The notes below the pieces were generated by a model. That model worked only from the letters and a program-made list of their open reading frames with translations. It made no database searches and was not told the origin of the DNA. Shown here one piece after another: positions 51,501 to 60,033 of a stretch of 64,000 bases of DNA. Position 1 is the first letter of the stretch; each line of letters starts with the position of its first letter. The stretch is from Persicaria tinctoria (Eukaryota > Streptophyta > Magnoliopsida > Caryophyllales > Polygonaceae), in assembly GCA_037127255.1 (NCBI GenBank), contig JBANSL010000009.1:2352001-2416000 (forward strand), written 5' to 3'. The position numbers and the translations under genes are program-made.

Positions 51501-52773
51501 AAATATTGGAGAAAAAAATAAATTTATTATTAATTAATTAATTGACATTTTTAGTAGAAGAAAACTAGAAGGAACAAAAATTATTTAAAAAAATGAGGCT
51601 AAAAGTGTTGAATCGATGACCTTAAGGTAATAAATACACCTTCTTAACAACTAAGTTAAGCTAAGTTAAGCTGTCTTTTTTATTCTTTATTTCTTTTACA
51701 CTCTTTTATCCATAAAATTAGTAAAATTACCAAAAACATCATTTTTTTTTTACATTTTTCTTCCGGACTAAGGACGGGTTCAACCACCCCATATATATCC
51801 GCTAATGAAACTACCCCATATACTAAGGGAAATAATGATAATAATAATCATTCGGCAAATCCAATTAAACGATACGGACCACACAACTGACCATAATGAC
51901 AAACTAGAGGATCTCAACCTGATACCAGCATATACATAGATGAAAGATTCCTTCCTGACCACTTAATTAACAACGTTGAGGGATTTTCGATATTTGGCTA
52001 AATGACTGACAGGGGAAACTCCAGAACGGTCAAGAAGTAGCCATCAAAAGGCTTATCCACGACTCACAACGAGAAATCACAGAGTTCGTCAACCAGATGC
52101 AATTGGTTGCAAAGCTTCAGCACACGAATCTAGTTAGACTCGTAGGCTTCTCTGTAGAAGGAGAAGAAAGAATGCTAGTGTACGAGTTCGTGCCTAACTC
52201 AAGCCTTGACAAATATCTATTTGGTAATACTTGTTTCACTTGTAGATTTTCTTAAACAAGAATGAATTGTTTTCAATTTGAATATGCTTTGATAAAAATG
52301 TAGATCAAAGCGAGTCCAAGTACCTAACATGGGAACAAATACACAAGATCATACTTGGCATTGCTAGTGGCCTTGAGTATCTTCATCAACATCTTCATCT
52401 TGTAATGGGACAATGTAATCTTAAAGCAAGCAACATATTGCCAGAACAAGATTTGAACCCGAAAATTTCAAATGTTGGAGTGGAAAGGCTCGTCGTCGCA
52501 ATGGACCACTCTCAAGGAGACATAGGTGGCACGTTGTAAGATTTGTACAAGCTTAAGCTTTATTAGTTTGCTAATACTTATTATGTGATTATTTAACGTA
52601 GGGGATACATAGCTTCAGATGTCTACAGTTTCGGAGTCATACTTTTGGAGAATGTAAGTGGCCAACAAATACGAGTGTCGTTAAACTGTCTCGATGTTAT
52701 TCCTCATAAACTGTCTCTGTCTGATAAAAACAGTAAGGCAAAGAAAATCTTTTTCCGTACTGAGAACCATTAA
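29050..52773 (+). CDS. Receptor-like (pseudo)kinase gene in six exons with transposon-filled introns
   Basis: Exons 29050-29119, 33996-34094, 40794-40918, 52013-52223, 52304-52535 and 52602-52773 all have GT-AG junctions and join in phase into 302 codons without a stop. Exon 2 is a transmembrane helix ([20 protein letters not shown]). Exon 3 starts the kinase ([13 protein letters not shown]; glycine loop [11 protein letters not shown]). Exon 4 has Lys in EVAIKRL, and [14 protein letters not shown]. The wording is that of the DUF26/CRK-like group. Alpha-C Glu is Gln ([11 protein letters not shown]), HRDLK is QCNLK, and DFG is NVG. The activation segment lacks about 12 residues (GYIA joins SDVYSFGV), and the C-lobe end is replaced by copia gag DNA at about 52690. 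No ectodomain is seen. The introns minus insertions would be about 75, 91 and up to 830 bp. It is either a pseudogene or a catalytically dead membrane protein. Confidence 0.68.
29166..29486 (+). repeat. 5' LTR of the 4.8-kb copia element
   Basis: TGTTAAGATG...TGCCAACA, repeated at 33646-33961. It supplies promoter and termination signals. Confidence 0.92.
29597..33610 (+). pseudogene. Copia gag-pol polyprotein with six nonsense codons and no frameshift
   Basis: One frame of about 1338 codons. Gag is followed by an RG-rich stretch (GRGRGRGRG) and the knuckle [14 protein letters not shown]. Then come protease [11 protein letters not shown], integrase ([21 protein letters not shown]; core Asp in LHADLCGP, then RTDRGGEF and [10 protein letters not shown]), RT ([29 protein letters not shown]) and RNase H ([48 protein letters not shown]). 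Stops are TAG 29600, TAG 29876, TAG 30392, TGA 31568, TGA 32237 and TAG 32495. The 31568 stop replaces the conserved Trp of the NEFW block. The order integrase before RT defines copia. Confidence 0.92.
33646..33961 (+). repeat. 3' LTR of the 4.8-kb copia element
   Basis: Partner of 29166-29486, preceded by the polypurine tract and followed by ATATC. Confidence 0.92.
34466..35336 (+). mobile_element. Small non-autonomous Helitron
   Basis: The 5' end TCTATATACATATACTAAAA follows an A. The 3' end has the palindrome CCCGTGCACGGG, then ACGGGACATACA and CTAG, followed by T. This is the TC...CTRR with A/T target rule of Helitrons. It shares its first ~150 bp (ATGCATTG, two GTGGCGGC boxes, CTCGCAAAAC, CCCGTAAAAAAGGAAAT) with the minus-strand copy at 37428-38115. 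No Rep/helicase is encoded. Unlike its relative it carries the GCCTAGACC-rich block (34905-35005). Confidence 0.8.
36014..36078 (+). ncRNA. tRNA-like A and B boxes, possible SINE head
   Basis: TAGCTCACCTGG (36014-36025) resembles a pol III A box, and GGTTCGATTCC (36068-36078) matches the B box. No full cloverleaf is obvious. It is followed by GCGGGCGCGC and the 89-bp duplication. It may be a tRNA-derived SINE fragment. Confidence 0.4.
36085..36262. repeat. Perfect tandem duplication, 89-bp unit
   Basis: GCGCGCTTATTTTTAATT... to ...ATCAATCCCGAC occurs twice head to tail (36085-36173 and 36174-36262) with no difference seen. It lies inside the hAT element directly after the tRNA-like boxes. 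Confidence 0.85.
37428..38115 (-). mobile_element. Small non-autonomous Helitron, minus strand
   Basis: The minus strand starts TCTATATACATATACTAAAA at 38115 after an A. It ends with CCCCGTACACGGGACGGGG, then CCTACA and CTAG at 37428, before a T. It is from the same family as 34466-35336 but lacks the GC-rich block. Inserted in the hAT element. Confidence 0.8.
41761..42148 (+). pseudogene. GH9 endo-1,4-beta-glucanase fragment (captured)
   Basis: Exon-like 41800-41887 reads [18 protein letters not shown], then shifts one base to FDGASAH. The intron-like gap 41888-41965 (GTAACC...TTCGCAG) joins [40 protein letters not shown] and [10 protein letters not shown]. This is the N-terminal part of the glycosyl hydrolase 9 catalytic domain. 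The diagnostic DAGDN is GVGVN, so the catalytic Asp pair is lost. A start-like ATG at 41761 is followed by a duplicated AGCGACATGGAGATGG. The copia insertion at 42149 ends it. Not functional. Confidence 0.85.
42149..42273 (+). repeat. 5' LTR (125 bp) of the rearranged copia
   Basis: Identical by eye to 44973-45097; unusually short for a copia carrying pol sequence. Confidence 0.92.
42284..42540 (-). pseudogene. Inverted gag start of the rearranged copia
   Basis: The minus strand encodes [20 protein letters not shown] and [15 protein letters not shown], a typical copia gag N-terminus. It follows the Pro-rich [20 protein letters not shown], opposite to LTR and pol orientation. The junction with the forward pol lies in GGC-rich low-complexity DNA at 42540-42690. 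Confidence 0.78.
42690..44978 (+). pseudogene. Copia pol: integrase tail, reverse transcriptase, RNase H (broken)
   Basis: The integrase C-terminal region reads [30 protein letters not shown] and [15 protein letters not shown]. Next comes a Pro-rich linker in long C runs (43141-43260), where the frame shifts. RT follows ([46 protein letters not shown]) in a 404-residue open frame to TAG 44319. RNase H continues in the same frame ([30 protein letters not shown] with TGA at 44511, [20 protein letters not shown]), with a further stop at 44583. The DW and SW positions carry TGA, consistent with G-to-A change of Trp codons. Confidence 0.9.
43140..43255. repeat. C-homopolymer and CCG low-complexity tract
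   Basis: Several runs of 10-18 C separated by CGGCAG or GCACCCCG words, with CGGCGGGTACACC repeated. It corresponds to a Pro-rich linker in pol, and its length is probably unstable. Confidence 0.85.
44973..45097 (+). repeat. 3' LTR (125 bp) of the rearranged copia
   Basis: Partner of 42149-42273, followed by TCCAC. Confidence 0.92.
45919..46169 (+). pseudogene. HEAT-repeat protein fragment (SGR6/MROH-like), captured
   Basis: Two exon-like blocks join in phase across a GT-AG gap. One, ending at 46006, reads [20 protein letters not shown]. The other, 46095-46169, reads [20 protein letters not shown] and then LWDLQ. This resembles part of the large plant HEAT-repeat protein of the SHOOT GRAVITROPISM 6/maestro type. 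A possible earlier exon ([13 protein letters not shown]) lies near 45632-45664. Naming is from memory and uncertain. Confidence 0.45.
46660..47241 (+). other. Unidentified coding-like block in the Helitron
   Basis: An open frame at 46804-47241 (145 residues) contains [20 protein letters not shown] and [13 protein letters not shown] and ends near a natural stop. Just upstream another frame reads [18 protein letters not shown] and [13 protein letters not shown]. It looks like eroded exon sequence of a host gene I cannot name. Confidence 0.35.
47242..49297 (+). other. Helitron interior, mostly intron-like; one short exon-like piece
   Basis: AT-rich sequence with a short block near 48545-48652 reading [19 protein letters not shown] followed by GTAAAT, a plausible exon end. 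Three copies of CTTTTATCCTTGCATAAT with ATTGCCTTGATATAATTGTC spacers lie at 48128-48222. Nothing else is recognised. Confidence 0.4.
49306..50203. mobile_element. Long-TIR MITE (about 900 bp) with tandem words in its arms
   Basis: The terminal inverted repeats are about 120 bp, starting AGGCCAAATT. Each arm contains about four units of (CGACA)AATTGGTATAAAAAA at roughly 30-bp spacing. TTATTATA flanks both sides (49298-49305 and 50204-50211), an 8-bp duplication that suggests hAT ancestry. The AT-rich core encodes nothing. It inserted within the Helitron. Confidence 0.8.
50738..50900 (+). pseudogene. MER3/HFM1-like DNA helicase exon fragment, captured
   Basis: After an acceptor-like CTTCCTGCAG the frame reads [37 protein letters not shown] and [10 protein letters not shown]. 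This resembles the start of the second helicase domain (the VFCSTRKG block) of the meiotic MER3/ROCK-N-ROLLERS helicase. Only this exon is recognised. It lies in plus orientation like the other captured pieces. Confidence 0.55.
51244..51273 (+). other. Helitron 3' hairpin and CTAG terminus
   Basis: CCCGTGCC and GGCACGGG pair perfectly around a TAA loop. CCTTACA and CTAG follow, then the target T. This is the termination signal of rolling-circle transposons. Confidence 0.88.
51299..52012 (+). other. Remaining intron 3 sequence of the receptor-like kinase
   Basis: AT-rich, no gene. It ends with the acceptor CTGACAG before exon 4. Confidence 0.5.
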
Positions 52774-52979
52774 CAGATTGATTCTCTGATCTATGGAAAG
52801 CATTAAAAGCAGCAGTATTATCATTGATTGAACAAGAATTGTTCAACCCCTTAATCTCTTCATCAAGAAGCATTCGATAAACATTAGCAATGTTAGGAGT
52901 TGGTTTCATCAACAAGATATTAGTCCTAACCCCATTATACTAATCAGGCCATCCAACAAGAAACTGGATGACCTGCTGG
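52697..52979 (-). pseudogene. Copia gag fragment truncating the kinase gene
   Basis: The minus strand reads QQVIQFLVGWPD*YNGVRTN, then ILLMKPTPNIANVYRMLLDE, a standard copia gag block. It replaces the kinase C-lobe downstream of [14 protein letters not shown]. No LTR was found next to it. Confidence 0.72.
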
Positions 52980-53152
52980 TAGGGGTGGTATGTGAGCCGA
53001 GCTACTCGTGATCGGCTCGTGCTCGACTCGTATACAACTCGGCTCTGGCTCATTTATATTTGAAAATGAACGAGTATGAGCAAAACTAAAAGCTCGCCAC
53101 GAGCTCGAGCCGAGTTCGAGCTTTATACGAGCTTGCTCGTTTAGCTCGTTTT

Positions 53153-54158
53153 ACATGTATAATTACAGTTATCACCTTAGGGTTTTTTCACCCTTTTTAG
53201 GGGTTCTCTCAATCTCTACACCTCCATAAATAAAAGCCACAACTGTCTCTCTCCAGATCCCCTCTCGCCAAGACGCCAACATCGCCGCCTCCATCCTCGA
53301 TGTGTAGTCGGATTCGCCGCCTCCAACCTCGGCGCCTCATCGGAGTTGCTGCCTCCATCCCCAGGTTTGCTATCGTCTTTATTTGCTTCAATTTAGCATC
53401 TTCGCCCTTCTCACATCCTTCTCTTGTTCTTTCAGATCTAACTCTGTCGCCTCCATCCTCAGTGCCTCGCCAGGGTTACAACCTCCAACCTGGTAAGATC
53501 TATCGTTCCTTGCCTCTTCACTTCTTCGTCTAATTTCTTCAATCAGTCGGTCACTTTCGCCTCGAGCGGTCGACCCTCGTCCTTCTAACTTCCCACAGTC
53601 ACAAATATGGGATCTCATCTCGTCAACGTTGCTCCCCTCCACCCCTCTCCAGATCTGAGACCTCAAGTGCTTGCCTTCTTGTTCCAACTCCACACACCAG
53701 ATCTAGAATTTTTTTCTCTCGCCTGCTTGAGCGCTCGCCTGCAGCTCATTCCTTCTCGTCGTTGGTAGCTCTCCCTTTACCCCCTTATGGCCTTGTTTTC
53801 TCATATCTGATACTCTTACTTGCTTCAATCTTGTTATGAATGTTTTGAGTGAAAGTGTAAATTTTGGGGTGAGGATTTGTCTGTTTTGAGATCAGGGTTG
53901 GAGAACTAGATTTGTCCCAAAATATGTCATGTTTATGCATTTTAATTACAATACAGTATGTTTTTAATTTGTTTTTGAATGAATTTCATGACAATATATG
54001 CTGTTTTTTACTGTATTTGTTTCTCTTCAAGAATGAATCAACAATCAAAAAGAAGTGAAAGAACAATTTTGGAGCAGCTCCGGTAGGCTAAGATTAATTG
54101 GACATTTGGACTATAATAGAATTTGTTATGGAAAACTCCTTTTTTGATATTTTCCGTT
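53153..54158 (+). other. Promoter/leader-like DNA, partly resembling the 125-bp copia LTR
   Basis: 53153-53205 (ATGTATAATTACAGTTATCA, then CCTTAGGGTTTT and TTCACCC) resembles the middle of the 125-bp LTR at 42149. CATAAATAAA and a CT-rich, CCGCCTCC-repeating stretch follow, like a plant gene leader with possible donor and acceptor sites. No convincing coding frame. Confidence 0.4.
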
Positions 54159-56474
54159 TGTTGTGAGCTGAATCTGCCATGTTTTACAGTAACTTTAATA
54201 TCGATTTTTGTATACATTGCATTCATTTGGGTTTAGATAGTACAGAATCTATGTAGTTTATGTTTATTTGCCAAATTATGGAATCTACACCAGTTTCTGT
54301 TTAATTCGCAGAAATCGAGGCATTTTACAGCAATTCTACAGAAGGTCGGAAAAGCTCGGAAAACCACTACAGAAGTCCAAGGTCAAAACAGCGGAACCAG
54401 ACTGAGAGTCGAGGCTACTCGATCTCGAGTAGGCTTACTCGACATAGACGAGCCTGTCCGAGCACAGCTTGGTCGAGCAGAGCCTGATCGAGAGCCAGAC
54501 CAACCCGAGCTCCGGAAGTCTACTCGATCTCAACAAGCTCTGGTCGAGGTCGACGAAGCCCAGACGCCATGTCCGGAGTCGACAGGGAGAGGAGCCGAGG
54601 ACGACCAGGCGAGACTCGCTGCCAGCGACTCCACTCGCTGCCAGCGACTCCACTCGCTGCAGCGGACCGTTCGCTGCCGCGGAAAAACCCGCTGCCAGCG
54701 GGAGAGCCAACTCGCGGAAGCGGAAGGGAAGAGCCCTACTCGATCTCGACGAAGCTTGGTCGAGATCGACAAGCCCCTGAGTCCGGATCCGAGCTTGCCG
54801 AGGAGAGCCACTCGAGGAGGCCTAGTCGACGATCATCTCTACTCGAGGTCGACGAAGGCTACCCGAGATCGACGAGCGCCTGAGTCCTTGTCCGACCCAG
54901 TCGAGCATGCCAACCCGAGGAAGCTTTGTCGATGACCTAACCCTACTCGACATCGACTAGCTCTTGTCGAGGTCGACGAGCACCAGTGAGCCAAGTCCGA
55001 GCACATCGAGCAGATCTAGCCGAGGAAGTCCAGTCGACGAACCATGCTACTCGAGGTCGACGAGCCTTACTCGAGGTCGACTAGAGACGTGTCCAGCAGC
55101 TTCTCGACGAGGACTTGTCCGACTAGACTTGGGATTCCTTGGGGCCGAAGGCGGAAGATTCTATCCGATTCCATCAAGGAGACAAGATCTATCAAGACAT
55201 GACATCTTACCTAGTTTAGATTTATCTTTTCCTTTTAGATTAAATTCCTTTATTGCATTTATTTATCTTTAAGCTTTAAGTAGATATAGATAGATGATTA
55301 TTTCCTTGATTAGCTAGGGAATGAAGCCTATAAATAAGGCCCTAGGGGGCTCAGCTTTATTCATTCAATTTCAGAGACAATTAGTTAGTTCCACAGAGAA
55401 GTTTAGGAGTTCTAAGGTTTTTAAGGTTTTGGCTTTCTGCGAAAGTTGATTGCCAGGATTGTAAAGGCTTTTGAATTTAGTTTTAATGCAAGTTTCTTTT
55501 CATACATCAATGTCTTTTATTGCAATGAGGCGTGAGTAGTCCACCCACTTCTGGGGCTGGGGTGAGCCCGACAGTGGCCATGTGAGGCGGTGCGATAAAG
55601 GTCAGATTTTTTGTGCAATTCATCTTCTATCCCTATGAGCATGATTCTTTTGCGAGAGTTGAAGGTGATCCTTGTTTGTGTTATTGAAGCGAAAGTGATC
55701 TTAATGCAACTTGGATTAATTATGTGAAAAAGGGTTAGTAACAATTAGGGTTTATGCGAAAGCCTCTATTTACCTATTTGTTAATGACGAAAGTTATTTG
55801 ATGGAAAGCATGATCTTTTATGCCTTTATGTGTTACTTTGCATGGTTATCGTTGTGGTGTTGAAACCCTGGCTTTGGAAGTCTCTTAATATATTGAAGTT
55901 TATTTCTGTCGAATTTCTGAATTCTGTCGAAAATCTGCAATCTTGTGTTTACTGTTTCTTGTCGATCTCGAGGAGAGCTTAGTCTAGGTCGAGTTGTGAT
56001 TCTTCTGTCTTTGTCGATTTCAAGTTCCTGTCTTTACTTTCTTTGTCGAGATCGAGTACCTCTTGTCGAGGTCGAGTACGCTTTGTTCGTCGAGTTGATT
56101 TGCCTTTGTTTTCTGTTTTCTGTTTTCTGTTTTCATTACTGTTCTTGTCGAGATAGAGGACAGCTACTCGAGGTCGAGTAGCTTCTGTGTCCTTGCTTTT
56201 CGTTTCTGTTTTGCTTTGTCTTTTCTTGCTTTGCTTTATTTCTTGCTTTGTTCTTTGTTTGCCCTTGCCGGGTTTATTTGTTTCTTTCCTTTCTGCTGCT
56301 TCTGTGAGAATTTACAGCTACCTGAGAACTGCTGACGTGCTTCCTCGTGGATTCGATCCTGATTTTCTCTTACTACAACGGGAGGAAGTCTTGTATTTAT
56401 TTGCTGAGACAGGGAAGTCAGTCTGAACTTGATTTTATATTTATTTCAATACTCGATTTACTCCTGCAACAACA
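54159..56474 (+). repeat. 5' LTR of the Athila-type derivative
   Basis: Contains a TATAAATA promoter at 55329-55336 ahead of a transcript-start-like region. It also has about 13 TCGANNTCGA motifs (54433-55095 and 55960-56190), a duplicated ACTCGCTGCCAGCGACTCC and four TTTTCTG units. Open frames inside are chance products of the repeats. Confidence 0.93.
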
Positions 56475-56558
56475 AAATTGGCGCCGTTTCCGGGGAAGCA
56501 ATCATTCGCGCCTTAGGTAGTCAGTTCTCACTGTTTCTTTGAGTTAGTTTGCAGGTGT

Positions 56559-57336
56559 ATGCGTCGTTCTGGTCAAACACCTGAGTTTGACAGCTTAGAC
56601 GAACCGGAGCGCTACCTACACATCCACTCCAAACTCAAAAGGATCATGGCGGCCGCTGAAACACAGGAACAGCTGATCGCTAGGCTTACCAGGGAATTGG
56701 CCGCAAAGGATGCTGTTATCGCCGCTGAGAGAGCAGCAAGGGAACAAGCACAGGATGAGCTTTCCCAGTATCCAACCACGGCAGAGGACTACATGCACCC
56801 AACTCTCGTCGTGCCTGAATCGGCGATTCTAATCCCTGAAAACTCTTTTGAAATTCGCACTCAGTTTCTTATAGAGCTTAAAAATAATGCCTTTTACGGC
56901 AGATTTAATGAGTGTCCTCTTGAACATATTACTAATTTTCATGATATGTGCCGTACTCTTGCAGAAGGTACAACCTTGGAATATGTCAAGATGAAATCTT
57001 TTCGCTAGTCTCTCGCTGGGCCTGCACTGAAATGGCTGGAAGGGCTGAAAGCAAAATCACTCACAACCTGGGCCCAAGTAGAGCAAGAGTTTCTGAACAA
57101 ATTCTTCCCACCGGCCAAAACAGCACATCTCCGCCAGAAAATCACCGCCTTTAAACAGCAGAAAGGGGAACCGCTGGCAAGGGCATGGGAACGCTACAAG
57201 GAACTGCTACGATCCTGCCCTACTCATGGACAGCCACCCTACATCATTCAGGAGATCTTCTTCAACTCTCTTGATTAAGTCACTAAGGACAGAATCAACA
57301 ATTATACTCGTTATGAGTATCTGACAATGCCGCCAA
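56559..57336 (+). pseudogene. Athila-type gag, N-terminal part, broken
   Basis: MRRSGQTPEFDSLDEPERYL begins the frame. An Ala/Glu-rich coiled coil is followed by the retrotransposon gag domain (NNAFYGRFNECPLEHITNFH). After TAG at 57006 the same frame continues as SLAGPALKWLEGL, EFLNKFFPPAKTAHLRQKIT and GEPLARAWERYKELLRSCP. A TAA follows near 57278, then a frameshift near 57335 into the next frame. Both stops sit where Gln would fit (CAG to TAG, CAA to TAA). Confidence 0.85.
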
Positions 57337-60033
57337 GTGACGCATGGGTCTAGTGTAACCTATGAAGAGAACACATACGCCAGGCCAGCACCATCTATGC
57401 CCCTATATGAGCCACCTAAGGAGATTGATCCTGATGTTAGGGAGCAGTACTACAGAGACCAGAATAAAAAGCTCATCAAGCAAGTAAAGTATCTCTCTGA
57501 CAACCAGCCTTGCATAGAATGCGGATCGCAAAAGCACACCACTCCTGAGTGCCCACACACAGAGCAAGTCAGGATGGCAGAGCATTATGAGGATGTAGCT
57601 TACGCAGGGGGTCCCAATCGCTACATGGGGGACCAAAGGTTTCAGCAACCACAGTGGAACCAAGGTGTCCCTAGGAATCCCCCACCCTACAAAGCTCCAG
57701 GACATCCGGAAAGGGAGCAGAAAAAGGATGATATACAGATAGTCCTGGAGGAAATACGGAGGAACCACTCAGAAACTAGGCAATCTTTCAACTCTGTCTA
57801 TACTCAGATGCAAGGTGTCAATTCTAGGCTTGGGGAAATTGATATCTGGCGGAAATCAGTTGATACACAGATTGGTCAGCTAGCAGCCGGAATCCCTAGA
57901 CAGTCAGGGACACTTCCAGGATCTTCAAAACCAAATCCTAAGGGAAAGACTGGACACATCGCTGCTATAAAACTCAGAAGCGGCCATCAACTGCAAGAGC
58001 CAGATATCGGAAAGCAGCAGAACGACGAGGAACAGCAAGTCGATCTCGACAAAGCCGTGGTCGATCTCGACAAGACCTTCGTCGACCTCGAAGAGAAAAT
58101 TCCAGAATCCTCGTCTGCACCACATAGCAACTCGACTGGGCCCAATCTGGTCGATGTCGACAAAAGCCTTGTCGATGTCGAGGAGCCCCTGGTCGACATA
58201 GAGCATCCTGCAGCACCTCCGACGTCTGTTCTGGCTCCGACGCAAAAAAAGAAGCTGCCTTTCCCCACAAAGTTTCTAAAGGACCCAGCGGAGAAAAAGT
58301 TTCAGTGCCTCATCAAGATACTTCAGAAGCTCAACGTCACCATCCCCTTCACAGAAGCTCTCAATGAAATGCCATCTTATGTCAAGTTCCTGAAGGAGAT
58401 TCTGAGCAAAAAGCGATCGATGGCTGAAATCACAGAGGAGTGCAGCCATCTGGACATATTGGAGAAGAGGCCGGATCCAGGTAAGTTTGCTATAACTATT
58501 GGCTTTGGTCCATACAAAATTAATGCCTTATGTGATCTTGGAGCTAGTGTGAGTATAATGCCTTTGACAATTTGGTCCAAGATTAAGATAGGTGCCTTGG
58601 AACCTGTGGATGCTAGACTTTACATGGACAACAACACGGTGGTCATCCCCACAGGCATGGTGGAAAATGTCCCAGTACAAGTAGGTAAATTCTTCGTCCC
58701 TGCTGATTTCTTAATAGTTGATATGCAAGAAGATCCTGCTTGTCCAATTATCTTAGGAAGACCATTCTTGGCGACGGTGGATGCCAACATAAGCGTAAGG
58801 AAAGGAGTGCTCACCTTCAACATCAGCGATGAGGTAATTGAGTATTCCTTTAATAAAACTGAAAGGCATACAGGTCCGATGGAAGAGGTCAAATCTATCT
58901 CAGCTGGCTATATCACTTGCGGGGAACCCAGTGTCAGAAATATGACCCCTGAGGAGATAGAAAAGAGGGACATGGAGGCCCAGGTGGAGGAGATCATGGC
59001 AATCCTCAAGGAGAACACAGAGAATCCAATCGACACGGACCAAGGTAAGTCGTTGTGGATTAATTATTTTTCGGATGCCTTGACAGGAGCTAAGTATGGG
59101 GTCAAGATCGACCAAACCCTAGTCGATCTCGACCAGACCAAGGCAACTCCACCAGCACCGGCATCGTCGAGCAGCAAACCAGTCGGCAAGCCACCCTACT
59201 CGATCTCGAGTACGCTAGTCGAGATCGACCACCAGACGAGGAGCCCAGATCCACCCTCCTCGACGACGGCGACTCCAGGACCAGAACCCTACTCGACCTC
59301 GAGTAGGCTTGTCGATGTCGACCACAACCAGGCTTCCCCAGATCCCTTTTCCTCGACACTGAAGCCGCATGACGAACCAGCCTCGTCGATCTCCACCAGG
59401 CTTGTCGAGATCGACCACCACCCAGCGCCACCAGAGCCCACTTCATCGATGCTGCATCAACCAGGAGGAGAGCCTTACTCGACCTCGAGTAGTCTTGTCG
59501 AGGTCGACCACCACTCGGCTCCACCAGATCCGCCTTCGTCGATGAGCAATCCACCAGGAGCAGAGTCCTACTCGAGGTCGACCAGGCTTGTCGAGGTCGA
59601 CAAGACCCTGTCTTCCTCGACTTCTGAATCTTCGACCAGACCACCACCAGGACCAGCAGACTTGTCGAGATCGACTAGCCCTAGTCGAGATCGACCAAAC
59701 ACAGTGGTTCCCGATTCCGTCTCTGCGAAGGTAAGCCAAGGTATGGATCTTTCTTCGCCTATTTCCATTAAGGATTTATCTATACATGGGAGAGGTCTGC
59801 CTTGGTATGTGCGATTGTGCAGGATATCCAATGATGAGCCTAAGGAATATGAATTTGGAGACAAGTTCTATGTCTCTAAATCAAAGGATCATTGGTTTCC
59901 CAACAAATTCAACAAGAAGCGGATGGGACCGTTCGTGGTGAACAAGATCCATTCTGGAGGATTACAGCTGATAGACAAGAATGGAGTCTTATTTGAGGCC
60001 CAAGCTACATGGGCCCTGCAGATGCCACCTTGA
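57337..60033 (+). CDS. Gag knuckle, protease, VxVD repeat domain and integrase tail in one 898-codon frame
   Basis: Open throughout. An early zinc knuckle reads CIECGSQKHTTPEC. A retroviral-type aspartic protease follows around codons 380-520 (NALCDLGASVSIMP, FLIVDMQEDPACPIILGRPF). Before and after it lie Pro/Ser-rich stretches with repeated V(D/E)(V/I/L)D. From about 59190 roughly five units of about 32 residues begin PYS(T/I)SS and contain LVEVDHH. The last 100 residues are an integrase C-terminal SH3-like domain (EFGDKFYVSKSKDHW, KRMGPFVVNKIHSGG). RT, RNase H and the DDE core are missing between. The start codon is not clear (first Met is well inside), so it may be read by frameshifting or re-initiation. 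Confidence 0.85.
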   Translation: MTHGSSVTYEENTYARPAPSMPLYEPPKEIDPDVREQYYRDQNKKLIKQVKYLSDNQPCIECGSQKHTTPECPHTEQVRMAEHYEDVAYAGGPNRYMGDQRFQQPQWNQGVPRNPPPYKAPGHPEREQKKDDIQIVLEEIRRNHSETRQSFNSVYTQMQGVNSRLGEIDIWRKSVDTQIGQLAAGIPRQSGTLPGSSKPNPKGKTGHIAAIKLRSGHQLQEPDIGKQQNDEEQQVDLDKAVVDLDKTFVDLEEKIPESSSAPHSNSTGPNLVDVDKSLVDVEEPLVDIEHPAAPPTSVLAPTQKKKLPFPTKFLKDPAEKKFQCLIKILQKLNVTIPFTEALNEMPSYVKFLKEILSKKRSMAEITEECSHLDILEKRPDPGKFAITIGFGPYKINALCDLGASVSIMPLTIWSKIKIGALEPVDARLYMDNNTVVIPTGMVENVPVQVGKFFVPADFLIVDMQEDPACPIILGRPFLATVDANISVRKGVLTFNISDEVIEYSFNKTERHTGPMEEVKSISAGYITCGEPSVRNMTPEEIEKRDMEAQVEEIMAILKENTENPIDTDQGKSLWINYFSDALTGAKYGVKIDQTLVDLDQTKATPPAPASSSSKPVGKPPYSISSTLVEIDHQTRSPDPPSSTTATPGPEPYSTSSRLVDVDHNQASPDPFSSTLKPHDEPASSISTRLVEIDHHPAPPEPTSSMLHQPGGEPYSTSSSLVEVDHHSAPPDPPSSMSNPPGAESYSRSTRLVEVDKTLSSSTSESSTRPPPGPADLSRSTSPSRDRPNTVVPDSVSAKVSQGMDLSSPISIKDLSIHGRGLPWYVRLCRISNDEPKEYEFGDKFYVSKSKDHWFPNKFNKKRMGPFVVNKIHSGGLQLIDKNGVLFEAQATWALQMPP
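58038..59700 (+). repeat. TCGANNTCGA motif clusters within the derivative's ORF
   Basis: By hand count five copies lie in 58038-58185 and about twelve in 59115-59695, as TCGATCTCGA, TCGAGATCGA, TCGAGGTCGA, TCGATGTCGA and TCGACCTCGA. Many are arranged as CTACTCGA..TCGAGTAG, which can form hairpins. The same words fill the LTRs. Confidence 0.9.

Noticed and set aside
54435..54883. Overlapping open frames on both strands in the LTR (and the same at 61781-62229)
   Set aside because: They are by-products of CpG-rich TCGANNTCGA repeats, lie in LTR DNA, and have no recognisable domain.
57925..59864. Minus-strand frames with repeated SRSTR/VDLDKP words
   Set aside because: They are antisense translations of the palindromic TCGANNTCGA motif in the 898-codon frame.
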